Assembly (NCBI RefSeq): GCF_947568225.1
Contig: NZ_CANOOQ010000001.1
Location: 434,001-498,000, forward strand
Origin: Faecalispora anaeroviscerum
GTDB lineage: Bacteria; Bacillota; Clostridia; Oscillospirales; Acutalibacteraceae
Reading direction: 5' to 3'
DNA: 64,000 nucleotides
Under the pieces are notes generated by a model. That model was not told the origin of the DNA. It searched no databases and worked only from the letters and a program-made list of their open reading frames with translations. The position numbers and the translations under genes were made by a program. Positions 24,394-32,100 of this stretch are shown here, in pieces; the first letter of the stretch is position 1, and each line of letters starts with the position of its first letter.

Positions 24394-24416
24394 AAGTCGG
24401 ACAAAATGTCCGAGTA
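24394..24416. promoter_or_regulatory. 23-bp palindrome, copy 3, upstream of the par operon
   Basis: AAGTCGGACA, AAA, TGTCCGAGTA: two differences in the last arm compared with copies 1 and 2. It lies just before the first ribosome site of the parA/parB transcript. Confidence 0.65.
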
Positions 24417-24544
24417 AATGGGGTATAAAAAACAGCACATCGAAATGTGCTGCCCTAATTGGAATATTGATTTTGTTATGATATAATATTTTTTATGCAA
24501 AGAAGCTTTGCTTTTATTTTTATACTTATTTTTAAAACATAAAA

Positions 24545-24590
24545 GCTCATAACCCGAAGGTCGTCAGTTCAAATCTGGCCTCCGCAACCA
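24545..24590 (+). tRNA. 3' half of initiator tRNA-fMet (attachment-site scar)
   Basis: The sequence starts in the anticodon arm with CTCATAACCC (anticodon CAT at 24548-24550). It continues GAAGGTCGTCAGTTCAAATC and ends in CTCCGCAACCA, the 3' acceptor strand with encoded CCA. The CCC half of a three-G-C-pair anticodon stem is diagnostic of initiator tRNA. The bases upstream are AT-rich and form no 5' half. It is therefore a displaced att fragment, not a working gene. Confidence 0.85.
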
Positions 24591-24595
24591 AACAA

Positions 24596-24627
24596 AACCA
24601 GTATCCATGCGGATGCTGGTTTTTTTC
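24596..24627 (+). terminator. Terminator of the interrupted tRNA-fMet gene
   Basis: AACCAGTATCC (24596-24606) pairs with GGATGCTGGTT (24611-24621) across ATGC, followed by TTTTTT. It sits six bases after the CCA end, confirming that the DNA to the right is the original chromosomal side. Confidence 0.9.
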
Positions 24628-25184
24628 TGGCTCTATGTTAATAGTTGGGGAAACCCGAAATGGAAAGAAGAAGGAGTAGCGTCAAGCTGCTCTTTTTTAT
24701 GTGTTGCCACAGCAAATGAATTTGCACTGCTTTTTTGCCTTTTCTTCAAAGCTCTATTGTTTCACCCCAACATTTATTATAACCTATAAAATTGAACTGC
24801 TTGATAGAGTTTATGGTTTAGTCGGTTATTATGTCCGACTATTTTTTATATTTTGAAAAAGATATAATTTGTTTGAATTGTGACTTCAACAAAGATATAA
24901 TAAAAATAAATAGTAACTCATATGATGAGCAGACGCTTGTCTTCAAAACATGTTACACCGAGCCAGTAGCATTCAACAATGACTATTACTTAAGAGAATT
25001 TACTGATGTAAACAAGTTGAAACCTGATCAGATACCATAAGTAGTACCTCGCAAGAATGTAGCTGAAGTGCTAATTATGAGCAACACGGTGATATTCTGC
25101 TAAACCAGAGAGCTTAGCAGTTTGTTTATGACTTACATTGAGACCACGATCTGATTATTTATATTTGACGAAGGAGTGTAAAAA
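24628..25184. other. Degenerate AT-rich border region
   Basis: No convincing full gene is seen. At 24675-24699 GAGTAGC and GCTGCTC form a small terminator-like hairpin followed by TTTTTT. At 24819-24841 there is a fourth, imperfect copy of the element palindrome (TAGTCGG, nine bases, CCGACTA; same 23-bp span). A 69-codon frame at 24831-25040 starts inside that palindrome with no ribosome site and is doubtful. The content suggests remains of an earlier related element. Confidence 0.5.
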
Positions 25185-25418
25185 ATGAAAGTTAAAATTT
25201 AGCAAGCAATGAATGAAAAAAGATTAGAAAAAGACGTAAATGAATTTATTGAAAACTCGCAAATTAAAGTTTTAGGACTTCAATTTATGGCCACTGTTTT
25301 CTACTTTTCTGTTATGATTTCATATGAGGATACATATAATGCGAAGCTCAAAACCAACGGATATTTAATACTATATTTGAGTTCGAAACGAACAACATGT
25401 ATTTTATCAATTAGTTAG
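25185..25418 (+). pseudogene. Cse60-like gene with early stop codon
   Basis: ATG at 25185 (AAGGAG ten bases upstream) reads MKVKI, then TAG at codon 6, then continues in frame QAMNEKRLEKDVNEFIENSQ and KVLGLQFMATVFYFSVMISYED. The family I know as Cse60 has the same MKVKIF...EKDLEKEVNEF start and a SAMIIYE-like end. A single codon change would restore it. The C-terminal tail after YED is also unusual. Cse60-like genes are typical of Clostridia mobile elements. Confidence 0.6.
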
Positions 25419-25438
25419 TTGTGAAATAGGAAATTTTG

Positions 25439-26593
25439 ATGATAAATATGATAAAAGTTTATATTGCTACATGTTGCATAGACATCATTGCTCTCTTTTT
25501 TCTCTGTGTATTAATACATAGAAGCAATATGCTGAATAACTATCGTAAAAAGCCATTTTTATTCGGAATCGTGCTTACTGTAATTATTATTCTGTCTGAA
25601 ACCGGGACGATACTGGCTGGGAATGAAAACGCTGGACTGCGCTACTTAAATATTTGCTGCAATGTGGTTGGTTTCGCCCTTACTCCTATCATTCCTTTTG
25701 CTTTAATCGCTATTTCTGACATTACGATTCTTCAAGCACACAAACTTTTATTGCTTCCGACATTGATCAATATTGTTGCCACCGTATTATCACCCTTTTT
25801 CAAATTGATTTTTTATGTTGACATAAACAATCATTACGAACGGGGTAATTCTTTTTTTATTTTTGTTGTGGTTTATATTATCAATTTAATATTCCTTGTT
25901 ATCAGGACTCTCCATACAGGTAAAATTCATAATTATCCAATCAAAGGGCAAATGATTGCTTTATCGCTTTTTGCTGTTGCCGGCACAAGTATTCAACTTG
26001 TGTTTCCTGCGGTTTATTCCTCATGGCATTGTGTAACATTAGCTCTTCTTCTGTATTTTCTCTTGTTGTCTGAATTTGACAGCAGCTTTGACACACTGAC
26101 TGGGCTTTATAATCGAGCGGCTTTTGAGAAAGCGGCAAAACAGATGACGGGCCGAAAGGCATTTTCCGTTATTGTCCTTGATGTCAATGATTTTAAAAGC
26201 ATTAATGATACTTACGGGCATGATTACGGAGATATTGTGCTAAAGGCAATGGCGGCAATTATACGAAAATCTTTAGATAACCATTATACCTGCTATCGTG
26301 TCGGCGGAGATGAGTTTTATATTATCTGCAAGGATGCAAAACAGGAACGGATTGAAAATCAACTAAGGAGTATGACAAATGTTCTTGAAGAAGAACGCGA
26401 AAACAACAGCGATTTACCAACGATCGCTTATGGGTATAGCATTTTCCGGGGAGGTAGTCTAAATTTTCAGAAGATTCTTAAGGAGGCCGATCAACAAATG
26501 TATTGTTTCAAAAAGCTACAAAAATCAGAAGTGGCTGGAGATGTTTCGAAACAGAGCTCTAATTCTTTTGGCGTAGTTGATTCGGACGAGTGA
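25439..26593 (+). CDS. Membrane diguanylate cyclase (GGDEF)
   Basis: A protein of 384 residues. The N-terminal 215 residues contain about six membrane helices. The C-terminal GGDEF domain begins LTGLYNRAAFEKA, includes VLDVNDFKSINDTYGHDYGD and the intact active site RVGGDEF, and ends with a DQQMYCFKK-like stretch. It makes cyclic di-GMP from two GTP. No clear inhibitory RxxD site is seen before GGDEF. The ATG at 25439 follows AGGAAA. It stands alone, ending in a strong bidirectional terminator, and could feed into the HD-GYP gene at 53684. Confidence 0.88.
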   Translation: MINMIKVYIATCCIDIIALFFLCVLIHRSNMLNNYRKKPFLFGIVLTVIIILSETGTILAGNENAGLRYLNICCNVVGFALTPIIPFALIAISDITILQAHKLLLLPTLINIVATVLSPFFKLIFYVDINNHYERGNSFFIFVVVYIINLIFLVIRTLHTGKIHNYPIKGQMIALSLFAVAGTSIQLVFPAVYSSWHCVTLALLLYFLLLSEFDSSFDTLTGLYNRAAFEKAAKQMTGRKAFSVIVLDVNDFKSINDTYGHDYGDIVLKAMAAIIRKSLDNHYTCYRVGGDEFYIICKDAKQERIENQLRSMTNVLEEERENNSDLPTIAYGYSIFRGGSLNFQKILKEADQQMYCFKKLQKSEVAGDVSKQSSNSFGVVDSDE

Positions 26594-26660
26594 CACCGCC
26601 ATTTGCATAATGGTTTAACGATGAGTGGATGATCTATGGAATATCTGCCCTAATCGAAAA

Positions 26661-26703
26661 GGGAACAGGGAACCTCTGTAAAAAACGGAGGTTCCCTGTT
26701 CCC
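26661..26703. terminator. Bidirectional terminator
   Basis: GGGAACAGGGAACCTC and GAGGTTCCCTGTTCCC form a 16-bp stem between the convergent GGDEF and FMN-reductase-like genes. Confidence 0.85.
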
Positions 26704-26714
26704 TTTGTAATGAA

Positions 26715-27782
26715 TTAATTTAGCAGGGTGCTACGAATCTGAGATGCAAATTCGTCCAGCCGCTCTCCAATTCCCGGTAGGGCCAAAGCCTCGCCGGGAT
26801 CGTTGGCCGTCTCCAGCACGGAAAACCGGCCGGGGAGAAAGAACGACTTATTCATATTCAGTCCGGCAATTAACTGCCGGGCTACGATATCGCCCCCAGA
26901 GTAACCAGACACCACAATAGAGAAAAGCGCCTTGTCATAAAAGCGTGTCTGGCGAAACAAGGCGGTAAGACGGTTGATGAAGGCGGTCAGGTTAGCGGAC
27001 AGCGCGTCATTGTAATTGGGACAGAGCATCACCACCCCGGCACACCGGCGAACGGCGGGGTAGACCTCATCCTGCATCACACCGCCGTAGAAGCAGCCTC
27101 CCCGCTCGCCAAAGTGGAGGCACATGGTATAGGGACAGCCCGAGCAGTCAGACAGGGTGCCGTTGCGCAGCCCAATTTCGTTCACAGTGAACGCGTTGCC
27201 AAGGCGGGACTTGACCTCCTCCCACAGCGCCAGAGTGTTGGAGGTGTGGTGGCTGGAGGCATGGAGCACCAAAAGCTCCGGTTTCTCTGCCTTGGGGATG
27301 GTTTCCCGCTCCAACCGGTCGGCCAGTTCCCGGGCGGCTGCGCGGTAGGCTCCCAGAAAATCGGTATTCAGCTGCTTGGCCTGAACCTTAAAGTTAACAA
27401 GGGAACCGGTGCCCTCTACCAACGGGCGGCCCAAAAACGCACAGCCAGCCAGATTGGCCGTCAGAGTCAGTTCTGTCGCCGCCGACTTGGTATATAAAGG
27501 GGAGGTCCCGTCTACGATCAGTCCGGCCGTGCAGCCCTCCAGCAGTCCGGGCTCTCGGCGCAGGCGAGCCAGCAGTTTAACAGACTCTGTATTTGTGCCG
27601 GTATCCCCAAGGGGAAGGGCAAAGAGGAGACGCCGACCGGCTAGATCGGTTAACTCCTCCGCCCGGCGCACAGTACGGGTCTGCCGCCCCTCCAGAGCGT
27701 GGCGCAAAATTCCGTCCAGACGCATGTCTGCCCCCTGGACGTCTGGATGGGGATAGATTACTATCAGGGACATTCCGGTCAC
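26715..27782 (-). CDS. NAD(P)H-dependent FMN reductase-like protein
   Basis: A 355-residue protein. The C-terminal half has the flavodoxin-like FMN reductase pattern: LLVLHASSHHTSNTLALWEE, a Cys cluster (CSGCPYTMC), VMLCPNYNDALSANLTAFIN and FSIVVSGYSGGD. The N-terminal half (VIYPHPDVQGADMRLDGIL, then TAGLIVDGTSPLYT) resembles a Rossmann-like catalytic domain with TGT/N motifs, so the protein is a two-domain fusion. It is probably an FMN- or quinone-reducing oxidoreductase. It is last in a minus-strand trio with the dehydrogenase-like and giant fusion genes, all visibly GC-richer than the element beside them. Confidence 0.65.
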   Translation of the reverse strand: MTGMSLIVIYPHPDVQGADMRLDGILRHALEGRQTRTVRRAEELTDLAGRRLLFALPLGDTGTNTESVKLLARLRREPGLLEGCTAGLIVDGTSPLYTKSAATELTLTANLAGCAFLGRPLVEGTGSLVNFKVQAKQLNTDFLGAYRAAARELADRLERETIPKAEKPELLVLHASSHHTSNTLALWEEVKSRLGNAFTVNEIGLRNGTLSDCSGCPYTMCLHFGERGGCFYGGVMQDEVYPAVRRCAGVVMLCPNYNDALSANLTAFINRLTALFRQTRFYDKALFSIVVSGYSGGDIVARQLIAGLNMNKSFFLPGRFSVLETANDPGEALALPGIGERLDEFASQIRSTLLN

Positions 27783-27797
27783 CTTCTTCTCAAACAG

Positions 27798-29036
27798 TTA
27801 TAAAATCTCTTTCAGATGCTGCGCCGCCTCACGGATATGGCCGAACAGGGCATCCGGAATATGGGGCAGCAATTCGGTTTCAATGCCGGCGGGGGTATAG
27901 CGGTTCTTCACACCCATATAAATGCCATCCAGAAAAACAGAGCCGCAATGCCACTCCCCCCGCAGGGTAAGAAGCAGGGACAGAGCGCCGGAAGACAGGG
28001 CGGGGGCCACATAGGGTTTAAAGCCCAGCTCACGCATTTTTAAATTAGCCGTAACGGTGAGATGAGTCAGCTCCTTAGACAGCGCTTCGTCATAGTTTGG
28101 AATGGAGTTGGCAATGAAAAGGCCAGTGCCGTGAGGGCCGAAGGAACGTCCCTCAGACAGAAAGGAGGAGAACCGTGTGTCCCGCTTGGCATAATAGGCG
28201 GCTCGGGCGTTCATCACTCCAAGACCAAAGCCCTGAATCTGTTCGGGGCGAAGGCCCTTTCCGTCCCAAACGCCAGACTCGTCCCGGTTGCTCTCCAAAT
28301 AGGCGGTTTTGGCAAGGGGGTCCACCGGGTCGGACACGGCGCACCACAAGCCCTGAAAATGGGCGTTCCGGGCCATCTTGGCATAATGCTTCACGATGGA
28401 AGCGTTCATCTCAAATTGTGCCATGCGTACATCTTTGACCTGAGAACCCACCGGAGGAATGCCTTTCGAAGCCACAAAGACAAACACATCACAGTCGAAG
28501 ATGTGGTCAGGGGAGACGATCTCCACCTCGGGCAGGGCATCGTAATCCCAGGGTAATGCGACCTGACCCATCTCAAATTCCCAGCGGGCAGTGATCTGAT
28601 CCGACAGATCGCAGATGCCGATGGAGGAGATGACGTCCCCGCCAAGCAGCTTTAACCCGGTGAGCAGAGTGGAGCCAACGTCCCCGATAGCCAGCAGATT
28701 GACCCGCTTTTTACCGGGCTTAGGGGAGGCGGTGAGCAATTCTTCCCATCCGGGGTGGCCCGTGTTGACAGCGGTGAGCCGGCCTTCGGAGATGGCGGCC
28801 TGGGTGAGGTCATCCACTTCTGCCCCGGCCAGACGGGAAGCGTCCAGTACCTCCAGCCCATGGGGGGCCAGCAACTGCCCCGGGTGGCCTACACGAAAAG
28901 ACCCTCGGCCCAAAACCGCATCCCCGGGAACCGGAGCAAAGAGCATTCCCTCCGTCACCGGAGCGGTGGGTGGGCCGAAGCCCTCCAGAGGGGTGAGAGA
29001 CACCAGATTAGCGCCTTTGTAACTATAGTAATACAT
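27798..29036 (-). CDS. Lactate/malate-dehydrogenase-like Rossmann protein
   Basis: A 412-residue protein. Residues around 108-135 carry a nucleotide-binding start, VNLLAIGDVGSTLLTGLKLL, and later VFVFVASKGIPPVGSQV and WCAVSDPVDPLAKTAYL, which matches the NAD-binding half of the lactate/malate dehydrogenase superfamily. The N-terminal 100 residues are extra. The substrate is unknown. The ATG at 29036 has GGAAGGTGAT upstream. It lies between the giant fusion and the FMN-reductase-like gene, 15 bp from the latter, so the three probably act in one pathway. Confidence 0.6.
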   Translation of the reverse strand: MYYYSYKGANLVSLTPLEGFGPPTAPVTEGMLFAPVPGDAVLGRGSFRVGHPGQLLAPHGLEVLDASRLAGAEVDDLTQAAISEGRLTAVNTGHPGWEELLTASPKPGKKRVNLLAIGDVGSTLLTGLKLLGGDVISSIGICDLSDQITARWEFEMGQVALPWDYDALPEVEIVSPDHIFDCDVFVFVASKGIPPVGSQVKDVRMAQFEMNASIVKHYAKMARNAHFQGLWCAVSDPVDPLAKTAYLESNRDESGVWDGKGLRPEQIQGFGLGVMNARAAYYAKRDTRFSSFLSEGRSFGPHGTGLFIANSIPNYDEALSKELTHLTVTANLKMRELGFKPYVAPALSSGALSLLLTLRGEWHCGSVFLDGIYMGVKNRYTPAGIETELLPHIPDALFGHIREAAQHLKEIL

Positions 29037-29117
29037 AGCATCACCTTCCATAATAATAAATTGTGGACAAGCAAACACAGAGAAGAGGAAGAGCCACCCC
29101 CCTGCATGCCGCGTAAT

Positions 29118-32100
29118 TTACTGGGATTCACGCAGCAGCTGCTCCAGATCGTTTTCCAAGTACACGGAGGCGGACAGGTTGGGGTCGTAGCTCAGGCAAG
29201 TGCCCTTGTCGGGGCACAGGGGTAAGATGACCGCTTCGGGTAGTCGGGACAGAGTCAAATTTCGGCCATAGAGAATACGGTATTCCTGCTCTAAGGTGGA
29301 GATGACGTCGTGGGCGGCCTCCAGACAGGTATGGGACAGACGGAACACCGCATCTCGACCGCATTCGGACAGGTAGGAGGGGAATGCGTAGGGCAGAATG
29401 TGGTTGATACCGGGCAGCAGGCCGGGAACCGGGAAGCCGGACCTCCGGACGGTGTTGCCGCCGATGAAGGGATACAAAGTGGATTCCACAAACCACTGCC
29501 GCAGCCGGGGCAGGAAGTATACGCTGTCTATCGGCCGATCCCAGGAATGCATTAGATCCTTGCCATAGCCCGACAGTACCCCCACCAGCACCATGCGGAT
29601 GGGAACCTCCTCCTCTCGAAGAATGGGATCCAGCGCCCCCATACGGAGGCCGGGGTGCATCAGGTCGTCCACCAGAATCACCGGACGGTTAAAGGATTTG
29701 ATGGTGCGAATCTGGCAGGGTATGGAGGCGTAATAAGGGAAAGCCTCGATGGTGGTTTCGGTCAGGTCCGGGGAAAAGACCCTGTCGGTGTGGACGGTTT
29801 TGGTCACTGTATTCGGAACGCTTTTGCCCCGGAGCAGCTTGCCGAAAGGAACACACATATTTTCGCCAAGTGTTCGCGGATGGGTGGACGTGGAAGGCAC
29901 GTTGTTGTAGGCGGTAATCTTCTCCAGCAGCCGGTGGTGAATGATGTCGGCAGACAGCGTTAGAACCAAAGACCCCGGATACAGCCCGGTCAGGGCGCGT
30001 TGAAGCTGCTCGTGACCCCGGCGAATGGAGGACAGCACCCGGGAATTGCGGCACAACGGCTCCTGAATCGTGGTTTCCAGGTTTTGAATGAGCACCGTAG
30101 GGGCATGCATATCTACCTCCCGGATCGGGGCGTCTTCCTCTCGGGAGACAAAGCCCTGTCGGGACAGCGTGTCTTCCAAAGTGAGAGGCATGTGGCCGTC
30201 ATGGGGACGAAAAACAGCGTAGACACACTCTTCCTCCAGCGCCCGGGCAAGTAGCTCGCTGAGAAGAAGCTGACCATAATCCTTGTGCCGTTCAGAGGTG
30301 TCGGCGCTCAGGGCGGTGATGAAAAGCACGTTGCCGGCTGAACGAAGACGAATCCGGTTAGCCAGCTCGTGGTCCTCCAGTGCGGCGAACAGCTGAGAGG
30401 TCGTCAGCAGGCGATAACTGACAAAGCCCAGATGACGCTGGTGTCCGGTGCGGCGCAGCAGCAGAATGCGGTCCTGCCGGCGGAGGATTGCGGCACAAAC
30501 CTCTTCTCCGTTTGGATAGCCGGCGGTCAGGCTGCACAGAAGGGCCGGGGAGGGGGTATCGATCCACTGGAATTCCAGATCCCCCGCATAAAGGAGGGGC
30601 TTGTCCTGAAAGTCTCGGAGATATAGGCCGTTTTGATAGATAAAGTCCTGAATGACCGGGTCAGTGAAGGTAGAGATATCCCGGTTTAGATCCACGTTTT
30701 CCCGGATGCGGGTTGAGCTGATGTCCTCCAGATGAGGAGGCAGCTGAAGCTGGATAACCTTGCCGGTAATAGGCAAACTGCGGGGCAGCTCGTCTTCCCC
30801 CGCTCTGCGGAAAATAATATGGTTCATCTGGTGGATGGAATAAGGAACCGGCTGAGCCCGGTAGGAGGAGGCGTTGAGCACTACGTCGCTTCCCACTACT
30901 ACATAAACCTGCTGCTTTGGAAACAGCTCCACCAATCGCTGCAGGTTGGCAGGGTTGGCAATGTTGACCGGAATGTCGTCCGGGAACAGGTGAACATGAA
31001 AATCCCCCGCCACTGACAGGTTGACAATCTGCCGGCGGATCAGATGCGGCTGGGCCTTTTTAGACCAGGAGAACTCGTCCACCGCCAGATAGACTTCAAA
31101 CCCCATATCGCGGATCGCGTGAACGATGCCCTTATGAGACAGGGTAAAAGGATCGAAGGTACCGGGGAAAAAAGCAATATTCCGGGGCGTGTCAAAGGAG
31201 AAGGGACCATGGTCCAGCCGCCGCACAGCAATAAAGCGGTTGATATGGGCGAGGGCGGCAGCCCGGTAGAAGAAAGTCAGGCTATTGTGGCCCGGTGCCT
31301 CCTGAATGAGGAAGAGCAGTTTGCGGTAACACAGGGAAAACAGCCACCCTTTTTCTTCCATGTCCAACACGGGAGATTCGAACAGTAGCTTACCAATGAC
31401 CAGCAACGCTTCCTGATGCACCTCCTCCCGATAATGGGCCAGCCCTTGAAGCAACAGGCCAAGCAACTCCTGCCGCCGGGCCTCATAGGCAGATTCCGAC
31501 TCGGGGAACCGTTCCCGATAGGCGGGATAGTACTGAAGCAGCACCCCGATGGTGTTCAGCGCACCGGAAACGGCGGAGTTGCTGGGGGAACCAAGCAGCC
31601 CCTTCAGCCATAGCACCTGCTCATCCAGTTCGTCCGGGTGAAGGTATAGGGCAGTCTTTCCCAAATATTCAGGAATATATTTGGAAATTTCATACTGACC
31701 CATTTCCAGTCCCTTGCCCAGCTCTACAACCACCTCGTTGCGTTGATCCCGGCGCAGCATTGGCAGAGTACGCACAAGGGCGGAGCCGGCGGCGTGACGA
31801 ACTCCCACCCGTTCAGATACCTTTACCAGATTAGAGAAGTGGGTGGCAATGTGAAGGGTATGCGTTTTCAGACCGTGTTCCACCTGGTCCCGCAAAAGCT
31901 CAACACCGGCCACCTTGACTACCCAGGGGGTGGCGATTTTCAAGTTGTCCAAAAAGACCTCGCTGGTAATATCCGTTTGGTACAAGGTGTGCTCAAGGGC
32001 GGTAACATCCTCTCCGGCACGGCGGAGAATCTTGCACTGAAGGAAGACGGTAGTCAGCTGGTTCGATTCCAAATTTCGGGTGACCTGAACAATACGAGCC

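Larger units (their letters stand above)
1..24590. mobile_element. Integrative element (right-hand part), inserted in tRNA-fMet
   Basis: The left end lies outside the window. The right end is set by a 46-bp 3' fragment of an initiator tRNA gene at 24545-24590, which keeps the original tRNA terminator but has no 5' half. This is the usual scar of integrase-mediated insertion into a tRNA 3' end. The intact tRNA and probably the integrase should lie left of position 1. Contents fit a conjugative or integrative element: SSB, ArdC-like protein, ParA/ParB, AbrB, DUF3970-like and DUF4320-like proteins. It also carries a complete Tad-type pilus operon. No relaxase, coupling ATPase or VirB4 gene is inside the window, so self-transfer cannot be judged here. 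Confidence 0.8.

Noticed and set aside
24545..24590. A working tRNA gene
   Set aside because: Only the 3' half is present; no D arm or 5' acceptor strand lies upstream.
24831..25040. 69-codon open frame near the tRNA scar
   Set aside because: It starts inside the weak palindrome without a ribosome site, in decayed AT-rich DNA. I mention it only in the region note.
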